The position numbers and the translations under genes are program-made. Under the pieces are notes generated by a model. The model was given only the letters and a program-made list of their open reading frames with translations. It made no database searches and was not told the origin of the DNA. This document shows, in pieces, positions 53,104 through 62,988 of a DNA stretch of 64,000 nucleotides. The DNA comes from CAYQNU01 sp964419055 (GTDB lineage: Bacteria > Bacteroidota > Bacteroidia > Flavobacteriales_D > Parvicellaceae), in NCBI GenBank assembly GCA_964419055.1, contig CAYQNU010000006.1, positions 1 to 64,000 on the forward strand. The letters run 5' to 3'. Every line of letters begins with the position of its first letter. The first letter of the stretch is position 1.

Positions 53104-55893
53104 ATGAATTCATTTGTAGCTACTTTTTGCCAAAAACTTTTGACCGACTTTTCACCTGAAGAGCTTCATACGGTTGATGTTGTGGTGCCATCACAGCGAA
53201 TAGCATTGCACATTAAAAAGGAGTTAGCAACTACATTAACGCAGCCCATTTTTTTGCCCAATATAAAAACCATCAATGTTTTTATCGGAGAATTTTACAA
53301 ACAAAAACCCATCGATAAGCTCAGTGCGTTGTTTGAATTATACCAATCCTATTGTAAGGTATTTAAAAATCCCGATTCATTTGATACTTTTCTTTCTTGG
53401 GGCAATCAAATTCTTAGCGATTTTAACGACATTCATAAATATTTATTGGATGAAAAAAATGTGTTTGGCAATCTTAAATCCATAAAAGAAATTGAATCTT
53501 GGAGTTTCAATTCCGAAGAATTATCAGAAACACAAAAGAAATTTCTACTATTTTGGGAACAATTGGGTGAGCTCTACAAGGTTTACAATGATGATTTAGC
53601 CAGCAAGGGATTGTGCACGGTGAGTAAAATGTATCTTGAATTGGCCAACGAACCCTATAAGTACTTTAAAGATTTTAATCAAAGTAAAGTATATTTTTTA
53701 GCCTTCAATGCATTATCGAAAAGTGAAGAACAGATATTTAAGTACTTTACTAAAAGTGGTTTGGGAGAGTGTCTTTGGGATGCGGATGTGTATTTTGTAA
53801 ATGATAAGCAGCAAGAAGCGGGTTTATTCATTCGAAAATACAAAGAATGGAGCACTGTTTCTGACGAGTTATTGTCGAAAGAACTACAAAATGGAACTAA
53901 AAACATCACGATTTTTCCAGCAAAATCCAATATCGATCAAGTGAATTGCATCTCCAAAATCATTTCAGATAATCCTGGTTTTAATCAGCGCAATAGTGCC
54001 GTAGTTTTTGCAGATGAAGGATTATTGAGACCATTCTTGAATGTAATACCCGATGCTATAGAACGTATGAACGTAGCTATGGGTTATCCGCTCAATCAAT
54101 CCTATTCATTCACCTTATTGGATGTGATTTTCAAAACCTTAAAGAGTATTGCTCGTTATCGAAATAAAAAGCATTTGTATTATAAAGATTTTGAATTATT
54201 GTTTAAAAATGAAATGGTGCAAACCTTTTTAAGACATAAAAAATGTGATTTCAGTAGCCTCATTAGAAAAGTACAACAATACAATTATATCTATATTCCA
54301 CAGTCATTTATTGAAGAACATTTAGGGGATACAATTCAATTGTTCAATTTCGTCTTTTTCAATGAACAACAAACCATCAATGACATTCTAGAGCATATTG
54401 TAGCCCTTTTCCAGGAAATACGCAAAAGTTATTTAGAATTAAAAACAGATGTAATTGAACGAGAGGCCTTGTACAAATTGCTTCTTGATCTCAATAAAGT
54501 TAAAGAATATCTTTCTGAATTTCCTTATCTCGAAACAGTTGAAGGATTAAGAATCATCACTTCTCAAGTGTTGGCAGCCGAAACCATTCCATTTTTTGGA
54601 GAACCATTGCAGGGATTGCAAGTATTGGGATTATTAGAAACCAGAGGTCTGGATTTTGAAAATGTGGTTTTGGTTTCATGTAACGAAGATATTTTGCCCA
54701 AGTCTTCTTTTTCGGATAGCCTAATGCCTAATGATTTAAGAGTATATTTTGGTTTACCAACGAAAATAGAAAAAGACGCGATTTTTGCCTATTATTTTTA
54801 TCGATTGATTCAGCGTGCAAAAAATGTTTTTCTGGTTTATAATAACGGTATTAGCGAACGATTATCCTCAAATGAAAAAAGTCGCTACTTGCTTCAAATA
54901 GAAAAAGAGTTGGTGCTCATTAACAAACAATGTGTGATTTCAGAAATTCATTATGATTTTGAACGAAATCCAACTTTATCAAGCCATCCTGAAATTGTAA
55001 AAGATGCCCATTATTTTGAAAGGGTAGATGCTTATCTCAAATCAGGTATATCTGTTTCGGCCATCAATAATTATTTTAGCTGTCCAAAAGATTTTTATGT
55101 AAAATACATTCTTCGAATTTCAGAAGAAAAAGATATAGAAGAAACCATTGAAAGCAGTACCTATGGAACCATTATTCATGAGGTTTTGGAAGCCCTATAT
55201 CAAAAACACAGCCCCTTAATTACTAAGGATGCGGTGTTGAGCATGAAAAAGGAATATGCTGAAATTCTAGAAGCAACTTTTTTGAGATATTTTCCAGGTG
55301 AGAATTTTAGGGAAGGAAAGAATCATTTGCAGTATAGAATGGCGCATTATAGTTTACAAGCGTTTTTAGATAAAGAACAAAAAGAAATAGAAAGTGGTGG
55401 TGCTATAACCATAATTGGATTGGAGGAAACGTATTCTTTTTCTATGAAAGTAGCCACATCACAAGGTGAAAAAGAAGTGCTTTTTAAGGGTAATTTCGAT
55501 CGTATTGATCAAATAGGTGACGCCATTCGAATCATCGATTACAAAACGGGTGTAGTGAAGGATTCCGATTTAAATATTATTTTGGAACAGTTAGAAAAGA
55601 ATCCTAAAGCGTTGCAATTGCTTTTTTATCAGTATTTATTTTTCAAAGACCACCGATTTAATGGAAAAAATAGAACCCAAAAAGATAAAGTAGTTTGTGG
55701 TATGATTTCCTTTAAAAAGTTGAATCAAGGTTTATTTTCATTGACTTTAGATAAATTACCTCTAGAAGTATTAAATGACGATTGTTTTGAAACGCTGCAT
55801 CAATTTTTAGTAGATTGGATAGAAGAATTATATAGTGCAGAAACACCCATAATGCACAATCCTGATAGCAAGTTTTGCGAGTTTTGTGGTTAA
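53104..55893 (+). CDS. PD-(D/E)XK nuclease, AddB/RecB-like
   Basis: 929 residues from ATG 53104 (a TTG directly before it is less likely). The N-terminal two thirds resemble the degenerate helicase part of AddB (VVVPSQRIALHIKKELA, LQGLQVLGLLETRGLDFENV). The C-terminal RecB-type nuclease has SAINNYFSCPKDFYVKYILR, GTIIHEVLEALY (about 690), the Asp in GNFDRIDQIG and IIDYKTG (about 810), and it ends NPDSKFCEFCG. The Cys in FSCP and the terminal CxxC fit an AddB-like iron-sulfur-stabilised nuclease. It probably acts in recombinational repair of DNA ends. No AddA partner is adjacent. Confidence 0.87.
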   Translation: MNSFVATFCQKLLTDFSPEELHTVDVVVPSQRIALHIKKELATTLTQPIFLPNIKTINVFIGEFYKQKPIDKLSALFELYQSYCKVFKNPDSFDTFLSWGNQILSDFNDIHKYLLDEKNVFGNLKSIKEIESWSFNSEELSETQKKFLLFWEQLGELYKVYNDDLASKGLCTVSKMYLELANEPYKYFKDFNQSKVYFLAFNALSKSEEQIFKYFTKSGLGECLWDADVYFVNDKQQEAGLFIRKYKEWSTVSDELLSKELQNGTKNITIFPAKSNIDQVNCISKIISDNPGFNQRNSAVVFADEGLLRPFLNVIPDAIERMNVAMGYPLNQSYSFTLLDVIFKTLKSIARYRNKKHLYYKDFELLFKNEMVQTFLRHKKCDFSSLIRKVQQYNYIYIPQSFIEEHLGDTIQLFNFVFFNEQQTINDILEHIVALFQEIRKSYLELKTDVIEREALYKLLLDLNKVKEYLSEFPYLETVEGLRIITSQVLAAETIPFFGEPLQGLQVLGLLETRGLDFENVVLVSCNEDILPKSSFSDSLMPNDLRVYFGLPTKIEKDAIFAYYFYRLIQRAKNVFLVYNNGISERLSSNEKSRYLLQIEKELVLINKQCVISEIHYDFERNPTLSSHPEIVKDAHYFERVDAYLKSGISVSAINNYFSCPKDFYVKYILRISEEKDIEETIESSTYGTIIHEVLEALYQKHSPLITKDAVLSMKKEYAEILEATFLRYFPGENFREGKNHLQYRMAHYSLQAFLDKEQKEIESGGAITIIGLEETYSFSMKVATSQGEKEVLFKGNFDRIDQIGDAIRIIDYKTGVVKDSDLNIILEQLEKNPKALQLLFYQYLFFKDHRFNGKNRTQKDKVVCGMISFKKLNQGLFSLTLDKLPLEVLNDDCFETLHQFLVDWIEELYSAETPIMHNPDSKFCEFCG

Positions 55894-55929
55894 AAAATAA
55901 AGCTCAAAATAACTATTTCATTGTAAAAA

Positions 55930-55960
55930 TTGGTTCGCACGCCTTTTTTTCTGAACTTTG
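55930..55960 (+). promoter_or_regulatory. Promoter of ttcA
   Basis: TTG (55930-55932), a 20-base spacer, then GAACTTTG (55953-55960), one base off the -7 consensus. The ATG at 56001 is 40 bp downstream. Confidence 0.5.
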
Positions 55961-56000
55961 CATCCCTTTCAGCATAAAAGTAGATTGAAAGATAGCTTAT

Positions 56001-56831
56001 ATGGACAAAAACACCGAATTTAGAAAAGTCGAAAAATCATTGCGTTATCATGTTTGGCAGGCGATGACAGATTTTGCCATGATTGAAAATGGAGATAAGG
56101 TTATGGTGTGTTTGTCAGGAGGTAAAGATAGCTACACGATGCTCGAAATTTTGACTCATTATCAAAAATATAGTGAATTACAGTTTGATATAGTTGCGGT
56201 TAATTTAGATCAAAAGCAACCGGGATTCCCTGAAGAGGTTTTGCCAAATTACCTTACTGAAAAAGGAGTAGATTTTAAAATTTTGGAACGAGATACCTAT
56301 AGTATTGTAAAGGAAAAAACACCAGAAGGCAAAAGTACGTGCAGTTTGTGTTCTCGTTTGAGAAGAGGCACGTTGTATGAGGCAGCGGCCAATTTAGGTT
56401 GCAACAAAATAGCCTTAGGCCACCATAAAGAGGATATTTTAGAGACGTTTTTCTTGAATTTATTTTTTGCGGGTAAAATGGAAGCAATGCCGCCAAAATA
56501 TCGCACAGATGATAAACAATTTGTAGTTATTCGACCATTAGCTTATTGCCCCGAAGAAGAAATATCACAATATTCACAAATGCTCAATCATCCAATTATC
56601 CCTTGTAATTTGTGTGGCTCACAGCCCAATTTGCAACGACAAGTGATTAAAGAAATGTTGAATACTTGGGAAAAAAAGTACCCCAATCGTAAATCGATAA
56701 TATTTAATGCGCTCACTAATGTTTCACCAACGCATTTGATGGATCATAAATTATACGATTTCAAAACATTAACGTCCTTACTCAATAGTGATGTGGAATT
56801 GGCAGGAGAAGATATAGAGAAGTATTTTTAA
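56001..56831 (+). CDS. ttcA: tRNA 2-thiocytidine biosynthesis protein TtcA
   Basis: 276 residues. The PP-loop ATP-binding motif VMVCLSGGKDSYTMLEIL (about 34-51) and the paired cysteines STCSLCSRLRRG (about 112-115) and IPCNLCGSQPNLQRQ identify TtcA rather than TilS. It thiolates C32 of certain tRNAs with a [4Fe-4S] cluster in the cytosol. Start is ATG at 56001. It stands 90 bp before cysS, whose enzyme also uses cysteine, though no functional link is implied. Confidence 0.93.
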   Translation: MDKNTEFRKVEKSLRYHVWQAMTDFAMIENGDKVMVCLSGGKDSYTMLEILTHYQKYSELQFDIVAVNLDQKQPGFPEEVLPNYLTEKGVDFKILERDTYSIVKEKTPEGKSTCSLCSRLRRGTLYEAAANLGCNKIALGHHKEDILETFFLNLFFAGKMEAMPPKYRTDDKQFVVIRPLAYCPEEEISQYSQMLNHPIIPCNLCGSQPNLQRQVIKEMLNTWEKKYPNRKSIIFNALTNVSPTHLMDHKLYDFKTLTSLLNSDVELAGEDIEKYF

Positions 56832-56857
56832 AGAAAAGGAATCAATAGCTCATATCT

Positions 56858-56871
56858 AGAATCTAGATTCT
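56858..56871. repeat. CTAG-centred perfect palindrome between ttcA and cysS
   Basis: AGAATCTAGATTCT is a perfect 14-bp palindrome in the 90-bp gap. It belongs to the same CTAG-rich style as the repeats at 16.9 and 32.3 kb but is not an identical copy. Confidence 0.4.
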
Positions 56872-56890
56872 TACATCCAAAATCAATTAT

Positions 56891-56898
56891 TATCTTTG
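56891..56898 (+). promoter_or_regulatory. -7 promoter element of cysS
   Basis: TATCTTTG is an exact TAnnTTTG match, 23 bp before the ATG at 56922. No clear -33 TTG. Confidence 0.55.
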
Positions 56899-56921
56899 TC
56901 ACTCAAAATAAACGGTCATTT

Positions 56922-58418
56922 ATGTCAAAAATAGAGAACAATACTATTCAAATTTACAATTCATTAACGGGTGAAAAGGAAGCTTTCAAAGCAATAAACC
57001 CTCCTTATTTAGGGATATATGTATGTGGGCCAACGGTCTACAGCAATGTGCATTTGGGTAATTGTCGCACGTTTTTGTCTTTTGATATGGTAGTGCGCTA
57101 TTTCAAGTTTTTGGGATATAAAGTTCGATATGTACGCAACATAACAGATGCCGGACATTTAGAGAATGATGCTGACGAAGGAGAAGATAAAATTTCTAAA
57201 AAAGCACGTTTGGCTCAATTAGAACCTATGGAAATTGTTCAACAATATACCGTTGATTTTCATAATGTAATGGCTCAATTCAACGCTTTGCCACCTAGTA
57301 TTGAACCCACAGCTACAGGTCACATTGTAGAGCAAATTGAGATGGTGCAAGAAATACTTGCTAAAGGATTGGCTTATGTATCAAATGGTTCTGTTTATTT
57401 TGATGTAAAAAAATACATCGAAGAGGGCGGAAGCTACGGAGAACTATCGGGAAGAGATATAGACGAATTGATGTCGGGCTCAAGAGAATTGGACGGACAA
57501 GAAGAAAAAAAGAATTCGGTAGATTTTGCCATTTGGAAAAAAGCGTCACCTTATCACATCATGCGATGGAACTCACCTTGGGGAGAAGGATTCCCAGGAT
57601 GGCATTTAGAATGTTCCGTGATGGGTACAAAATATTTGGGTAAACAGTTTGATATTCACGGTGGAGGTATGGATTTGAAGTTCCCACACCATGAATGCGA
57701 AATAGCTCAAGGAAAAGCAGCTAATAATGTAGCTCCTGTAAATTATTGGATGCATGGAAATATGCTGACCTTAAACGGACAACGTATGAGCAAGTCAACA
57801 GGCAACACTATTTTGCCAGATGAATTGTTTTCGGGCAATAATAATATTATGGACAAAGCCTATGATCCAATTGTTGTACGATTTTTTATGTTGCAAGCGC
57901 ATTACCGCAGTGTGTTGGATTTTTCGAGTGAAGCTTTGAGTGCTGCCGAAAAAGGATTCAAAAAGATGATGGCAGCTTATGATTTGTTGACAAAAATGGA
58001 ATATAAGGCCTCTGCTTTGGATGCAGAATTGGATAAAGCGATTAATGAAGCTTGTGCCGAGTGTTATGCTCACATGAACGATGATTTTAACACGCCCAGA
58101 ACTATTGCCGTTTTATTTGATTTAGTGTCTCGCATTAATACATTTAACGATAAAAAATCAATAGGAACCATAACGGAAGCTACGTTCCAAAATCTAAAAG
58201 AGACGTTCACAGGAATGTTAGTAGATGTGATGGGTCTTAAACCTGTTGCAGCTGGAAATTCAGCTTTATTGGACAAAACCGTACAGCTATTTATTGATAT
58301 GCGCAATCAAGCCAAAGCGGATAAGAATTATGCTTTGAGTGACGAAATACGTGATAAATTAAGCGCTATGGGTATTCAATTAAAAGACAGCAAAGAAGGA
58401 ACTACTTTTAGTTTGTAA
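56922..58418 (+). CDS. cysS: Cysteinyl-tRNA synthetase
   Basis: 498 residues, class Ia synthetase charging tRNA-Cys in the cytosol. The HIGH-type motif is in YVCGPTVYSNVHLGNCRTF (Cys31 is a zinc ligand). The other zinc ligands are in WHLECSVMGTKY and LKFPHHECEIAQ. The KMSKS-type loop is NGQRMSKSTGNTI (about 288-300). The anticodon-binding helical domain follows, ending in the DALR-like RDKLSAMGIQLKDSKEGT. Start is ATG at 56922. Its 3' end overlaps the convergent GT2 gene by 11 bp. Confidence 0.96.
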   Translation: MSKIENNTIQIYNSLTGEKEAFKAINPPYLGIYVCGPTVYSNVHLGNCRTFLSFDMVVRYFKFLGYKVRYVRNITDAGHLENDADEGEDKISKKARLAQLEPMEIVQQYTVDFHNVMAQFNALPPSIEPTATGHIVEQIEMVQEILAKGLAYVSNGSVYFDVKKYIEEGGSYGELSGRDIDELMSGSRELDGQEEKKNSVDFAIWKKASPYHIMRWNSPWGEGFPGWHLECSVMGTKYLGKQFDIHGGGMDLKFPHHECEIAQGKAANNVAPVNYWMHGNMLTLNGQRMSKSTGNTILPDELFSGNNNIMDKAYDPIVVRFFMLQAHYRSVLDFSSEALSAAEKGFKKMMAAYDLLTKMEYKASALDAELDKAINEACAECYAHMNDDFNTPRTIAVLFDLVSRINTFNDKKSIGTITEATFQNLKETFTGMLVDVMGLKPVAAGNSALLDKTVQLFIDMRNQAKADKNYALSDEIRDKLSAMGIQLKDSKEGTTFSL

Positions 58419-59154
58419 CAGCTGGTTTTACCGATTTTTTTAAATTCCAAAACCAACCGTATTTGAGTATACAAACAATAGCACGCAAGCCATCTTTCCA
58501 GCCAATTTTTTTGCCTTCAACGGTCGTTCTAGGAATGTAAGTTATCGAAACTTCTTTCCATTTAAGGTGTTTTATTTTGGCTAATTTAGCCGTGATTTCT
58601 GGTTCAAAACCAAAGCGTTGCTCCACCAAAATCAACGATTGAAAAACCTTGGTGGGCACCAACTTATAACAGGTTTCCATATCGGTGATTCGTGTGCCAA
58701 AAACAGTATTGCTCAGCCAAGTTAAAAATCCATTGGCCCATTTACTCATAGTAGAACCTTGCTTTTTTTGATTCAAAAACCGACTTCCATAAACTATGTT
58801 TGCATCACCGTCCAATACGGGTTGTAATAAGATGTTGAATTCATCAGGATTGAGTTCTAAATCAGCATCTTGAATAATGGTGTACTCGCCTGTAGCGTAT
58901 TGAATTCCTGTGTGCAAAGCACCGCCTTTCCCTTTATTTACCTCGTGATTAATAAGACGCACCCCACTTTCCGGAAAAGCTAGCAAATAACGTTCAATTT
59001 CAGCTTTACTATTATCCCTTGATTGATCATTTACCACAATAATCTCCTTAACTATAGATTGAGGCAATTGCACAGATGACACTTTTACCAACACATCATA
59101 AATGGTGTTTTGCTCGTTGTAAACTGGAATAATTATGGAGAGTTTTTGTAGCAT
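58408..59154 (-). CDS. Glycosyltransferase family 2, polyprenyl-phosphate-sugar synthase-like
   Basis: 248 residues, no transmembrane segment. The DPM1/GtrB-type pattern is clear: KLSIIIPVYNEQNTIYDVL, IIVVNDQSRDNSKAEIE, VNKGKGGALHTGIQ, the metal-binding QDADLELNP and DMETCYKLVP. Such enzymes make sugar-phosphoryl-polyprenol for GT-C transferases. It is closely related to the GT2 at 62985 (same QDADLE, DMETCYKL, RFGFEPE and GKKIGWKDG blocks). It has its own -7 element at 59171. Its 3' end overlaps cysS by 11 bp. Confidence 0.9.
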   Translation of the reverse strand: MLQKLSIIIPVYNEQNTIYDVLVKVSSVQLPQSIVKEIIVVNDQSRDNSKAEIERYLLAFPESGVRLINHEVNKGKGGALHTGIQYATGEYTIIQDADLELNPDEFNILLQPVLDGDANIVYGSRFLNQKKQGSTMSKWANGFLTWLSNTVFGTRITDMETCYKLVPTKVFQSLILVEQRFGFEPEITAKLAKIKHLKWKEVSITYIPRTTVEGKKIGWKDGLRAIVCILKYGWFWNLKKSVKPAVTN

Positions 59155-59170
59155 TTTTTATATTAGCGGA

Positions 59171-59178
59171 CAAATATA
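59171..59178 (-). promoter_or_regulatory. -7 promoter element of the GT2 gene ending at 58408
   Basis: On the minus strand TATATTTG is an exact TAnnTTTG match, 16 bp upstream of the ATG at 59154, in the 50-bp gap after the GT-C-like gene. Confidence 0.5.
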
Positions 59179-59204
59179 CATAATCTTTTTTGCGTTGGAA
59201 TGGA

Positions 59205-61169
59205 TTACGGAAAACGTTTTTCTATGGAGTATATCTGTATATCCTTAATCATGAAACTCCCTTTCCCACGCATCCAGCCAAATACTTGTATGTTAAACTG
59301 GTTCGGATCTTCAATTATTGGAGTTACAAAATAAAAGTATACTGTTGTCCAGTTATTAGCTATCGGCTTGTTAATCTCTAAAGATTCTAATTCAAAATAG
59401 TGTTCAAAGTATACAGAATCTTGAATTCTAAGTTTACTAACCAAAGTAGGTAAAACATCTTCAACAGAATTATAAAGCAAAAGGTGAGCGCATATTTTCA
59501 ACGTAAGTTGTTTTTCATTTGAAATTTGGGAATAGGGAATAACTACTGCTTCTGAATAGATGCGATTATCAGAAATCATAAAAGGATTGTTTGTGGTGTA
59601 TGATTCAACAGAAGAATCTTGTTTTAAGGAGTAAATTTCTGTATGTTTAAAATAGTTGAGGTCTTCGTAATCTGTTTTTCCATTGGCCAAAGTATCCATT
59701 TGAGGTTTAAACTTTTCAAAAAAACCACGTGAAAGTAAAAATCGCATTTCATTACCTATAGTGTTGTATTCAGGTAGCCCTTTTTTTGCAGCTTCGTAGT
59801 TGGGTTCTCTAAAATTATCCCAAATTCCACCCACATCATGTAAGGTCAAAAAATTCCTCCAATAAGCTTTTTGAGTCATACCATCCCAATGAATCAAGCC
59901 TAACCTTTTTTGTTGGGTTTGTAATAAATTCAAGTAAATTAAAAATCCTAATACAAGACCAAAAGGTATTTTTATGCTGTTTTTTAAAGTAAATACATGT
60001 TGAATAAGCACAGCCAAAGGTATGATCATTAAAGCATACGTCTCAATCATTGGTCGAGCCCCATAGCTTCCACCGTACCACCAACACCACCAACTAAAAA
60101 CAACGTAAATATGCAACGTCATGTAGACCATTATGGGCCAAAACCACTCTCTAAAGGTAGTCCAAATCCAGCGCATACCCAAAACAGCATACAGCATAAT
60201 GGGCGTATATACAAACCAACCTTTACGATAACTGAACAACCCATTTAAAATTTGTGGATTAGAAAAGAAGAATCCTTCATCACTATAACTGTAGTAAATC
60301 CACTCCCCGCTGTTGAGTTTCCAAAATAATAGTTGCGGCAAAATCATTAAAAATATAAATGTTATAAGGAGTAACAACTGAAAATAATGAGAGAAAATCA
60401 GTTTTATTCGAACAGATAACTCTTTAATGGAAGCGACCCCAAAAAGCAATGGGAATAAGAAAATAAGAATATTAATAGGTCTAATACAGATTATTATACC
60501 GCCCACTATTCCAAGCCAAAGTGCATGTTTCCATTTTTGTATCGTGATCCATTTCAGACTTTGATGAATGAAGATGGCATATAAACAAAACAGATAAGCA
60601 TGCGACATAGCGGGCTCTTCAGTGCAGTAATAATATAAATTGGTTCCAAACAAAATAAGTAGTAAGGATATAGCCGTTACCCATTCATTAAAGAATCTTA
60701 AAAGCACTGCACGACTAAATAACAGACCCACAAGCACAAAAAAGATACTCGAAAAAGCTAAGGCAAATTCATAAGGTAAACTAAACCCATTGGCATTATA
60801 GGTTTCTGAATTAGACGCATAGAAATGCCCAGCAGCAAAAAAAGGCAAATACATATAAGACAATCCAATAGACATTTTTACAATGCGTCCATCGGGTTTG
60901 TTTTTTGCTGGACTTACCCAAAAGTGTCTTTTTATTTTTTGAGGAATAGTGTCCGATTCTAGAAATTTGAAGGTTAAATCATCATAAATAAATGCAGCTG
61001 GTAAATACGAATAATATTGTTGCACATCATGATTGATGAGGTAATTGGCATCGGATTCAGCTTGTTTATAGGTGCCAATGTTAAAAAGTGACCAAATAAG
61101 AATAACGGCACTGAGTAAAAATGCAATTAATGACGGAGACTTCAAAAAACGATAATTATTTTTTTTCAT
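59205..61169 (-). CDS. GT-C-like polytopic membrane protein with C-terminal beta-sandwich domain
   Basis: 654 residues, about eleven membrane spans. The first extracytoplasmic loop has VQQYYSYLPAAFIYDDLTF. A conserved FSYRKGWFVYTPIMLYAVLG segment and a WWCWWYGGSYGARPM loop follow. The C-terminal ~130 residues are a soluble domain ending with IQVFGWMRGKGSFMIKDIQIY, reminiscent of a jelly-roll. The layout fits a GT-C sugar transferase using polyprenyl donors, but no known family name is certain. It is paralogous to its neighbour, with which it overlaps by 14 bp. Confidence 0.75.
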   Translation of the reverse strand: MKKNNYRFLKSPSLIAFLLSAVILIWSLFNIGTYKQAESDANYLINHDVQQYYSYLPAAFIYDDLTFKFLESDTIPQKIKRHFWVSPAKNKPDGRIVKMSIGLSYMYLPFFAAGHFYASNSETYNANGFSLPYEFALAFSSIFFVLVGLLFSRAVLLRFFNEWVTAISLLLILFGTNLYYYCTEEPAMSHAYLFCLYAIFIHQSLKWITIQKWKHALWLGIVGGIIICIRPINILIFLFPLLFGVASIKELSVRIKLIFSHYFQLLLLITFIFLMILPQLLFWKLNSGEWIYYSYSDEGFFFSNPQILNGLFSYRKGWFVYTPIMLYAVLGMRWIWTTFREWFWPIMVYMTLHIYVVFSWWCWWYGGSYGARPMIETYALMIIPLAVLIQHVFTLKNSIKIPFGLVLGFLIYLNLLQTQQKRLGLIHWDGMTQKAYWRNFLTLHDVGGIWDNFREPNYEAAKKGLPEYNTIGNEMRFLLSRGFFEKFKPQMDTLANGKTDYEDLNYFKHTEIYSLKQDSSVESYTTNNPFMISDNRIYSEAVVIPYSQISNEKQLTLKICAHLLLYNSVEDVLPTLVSKLRIQDSVYFEHYFELESLEINKPIANNWTTVYFYFVTPIIEDPNQFNIQVFGWMRGKGSFMIKDIQIYSIEKRFP

Positions 61170-62988
61170 ATTTTTTAATAATTATGTTATTGATCTTAAA
61201 ACTTCCTTGACCTCTAATCCAGCCAAAAACTTGGAGGTCATCTTTTGGGTGTCGCACATCAGGGGAGTAAAACGCCATTTCAACGTAATTCCATTTTTGT
61301 GGGATTATGTAGTCTAAATTTTCAATTTCTAAATATTGGTCATAATACCCTTTCCCAGAATGCCTCATTTTACAAACCAAAGTAGGTTTCGTTTCCTTAA
61401 CGTTATCCGTTGGGAAAATCATGGCCGAAACCTTGAAAATAACAAAATCTGATTCGGTCATGTCTTGAAAACGCAAAGCAATATCCTTTGAGTAGGTGTT
61501 TTCATTGGTCACCAAACTACCAATAGATAGGGTATCAAAAGGAAGTGTATTCGACCAATTTTCTCCATCAAAATTGACCTCACTAACGGTATGCTCTTCA
61601 TAAGACTGTGCTTCCTTAGTAATACGATCAATTGCGGGTACGGATTTATCAATAAGTAACAAATCATTAAACAAAGCACTGGGTTTTGTAGTCAAAAAAT
61701 GTTCCCAATAGGCTGCAGGAGTCATTCGAGACAAGTGCAATAGCCCGTTATGTACTTGCCAAGTTTGAAATTGATTGAGACCAATAAATAATAAAAGTGT
61801 GGTGCCAAAAGTATATTGAATAGTCCTTTTTTTAAGTTTCAAATAGGTAATCAAAAATCCCAATGATATCATAAAAATAAGGTAATATTGAACCACTGAA
61901 CGTTGCCCAAATGATTCAGCATACCACCAACAGGTCCAAGAGGATAATATAAAAAGAGTTATTACGCTAAATAGTAATAAACTGAAACGGTAAGGGCTTT
62001 TTTGTTTCCAAATAATGTAGAGTCCTATCAATGAAAATATCATAATGGGTGTATAAATTAACCATCCTTTTCTAAAACTGAATAGGAAATCAATGGTATG
62101 AGGGTTAAAAAAATCAAATCCTTCGCCAGGGTTGTTATAACTATCAACAAAAAAATGCCCCGTTGCAGCTTTAAAATAAATCAATTGTATCAAACCAAAA
62201 AACACAAAAATAATAGCTGAAACACTTACTTTTTTGAGGTGAAGTTTTAAAAAGTTGAATTTTGATAATAAGGATTTTTTGTCATAAACATTCCAAAATA
62301 GGGGTATCAATAGAGCAACAATTTCGGTAGCTCTTATTAAACAGGCCAATCCGAGTGAGGCTCCTAAAACAATGCTGTTAAAATAGGTAGGTTTTTGATG
62401 CCATTTTATTGTGTAATATAGAATGAGAGCATACATCATAAAAAGATGTCCGTGAGGCATCCCAACCATAGCTATCACAGTAAAATAATAATTCGTTCCA
62501 AAAAATAAAATAAGTAATAAAAGTGCCACTAAAGAATCCGAGAAAAAATGTAACAACACTTTTCTAGCTAACATAAGTCCTAAAACAATGTAGGTCCAAT
62601 GTCCAAGTATTATGGCATATTGATAAGGCGCAGAAAAACCATCTACTGGATAACCTCCAAAAGAAGCCCATAAATGTCCAAGGAAAAAAAATGGTGCATA
62701 CAAAAAAGCAAATCCTGAAGGATATTTGATGACTTGATTACCCGTTTCTGATAACCAAAATTGATAATAAGTTGGAGTGTTATGATATAAGGAGTTGATG
62801 TGTTCTAACCAAGTCCAATCTTTTAAAAACAAATCATCGTAAATAAAATGGGCAGGCAAATATAAATAAGCACCAAATACATCCCAAGACAAAACATTGT
62901 TGGGCAAATGAATATAAAGTTGGTAACTAAAAATTAGTACTACAACAATGAGAACCAATAGTGAATTTAAACTGAAAAAGCGTTTCAT
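61156..62988 (-). CDS. GT-C-like polytopic membrane protein with C-terminal beta-sandwich domain (paralogue)
   Basis: 610 residues with the same design: N-terminal loop DVFGAYLYLPAHFIYDDLF, many spans, FSFRKGWLIYTPIMIFSLIG, a WTCWWYAESFGQRS loop, and a C-terminal soluble domain ending DLQVFGWIRGQGSFKINNII. Overlap with the adjacent gene at both ends (4 bp with the GT2, 14 bp with the other membrane protein) indicates translational coupling. It probably acts with the GT2, which would supply its polyprenyl-linked sugar. Confidence 0.75.
   Translation of the reverse strand: MKRFFSLNSLLVLIVVVLIFSYQLYIHLPNNVLSWDVFGAYLYLPAHFIYDDLFLKDWTWLEHINSLYHNTPTYYQFWLSETGNQVIKYPSGFAFLYAPFFFLGHLWASFGGYPVDGFSAPYQYAIILGHWTYIVLGLMLARKVLLHFFSDSLVALLLLILFFGTNYYFTVIAMVGMPHGHLFMMYALILYYTIKWHQKPTYFNSIVLGASLGLACLIRATEIVALLIPLFWNVYDKKSLLSKFNFLKLHLKKVSVSAIIFVFFGLIQLIYFKAATGHFFVDSYNNPGEGFDFFNPHTIDFLFSFRKGWLIYTPIMIFSLIGLYIIWKQKSPYRFSLLLFSVITLFILSSWTCWWYAESFGQRSVVQYYLIFMISLGFLITYLKLKKRTIQYTFGTTLLLFIGLNQFQTWQVHNGLLHLSRMTPAAYWEHFLTTKPSALFNDLLLIDKSVPAIDRITKEAQSYEEHTVSEVNFDGENWSNTLPFDTLSIGSLVTNENTYSKDIALRFQDMTESDFVIFKVSAMIFPTDNVKETKPTLVCKMRHSGKGYYDQYLEIENLDYIIPQKWNYVEMAFYSPDVRHPKDDLQVFGWIRGQGSFKINNIIIKKYEKK

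Noticed and set aside
53104..55893. The AddB-like nuclease as part of an anti-phage system
   Set aside because: It stands next to housekeeping genes (ttcA, cysS), has the full AddB/RecB-like layout, and no typical defence gene lies nearby.
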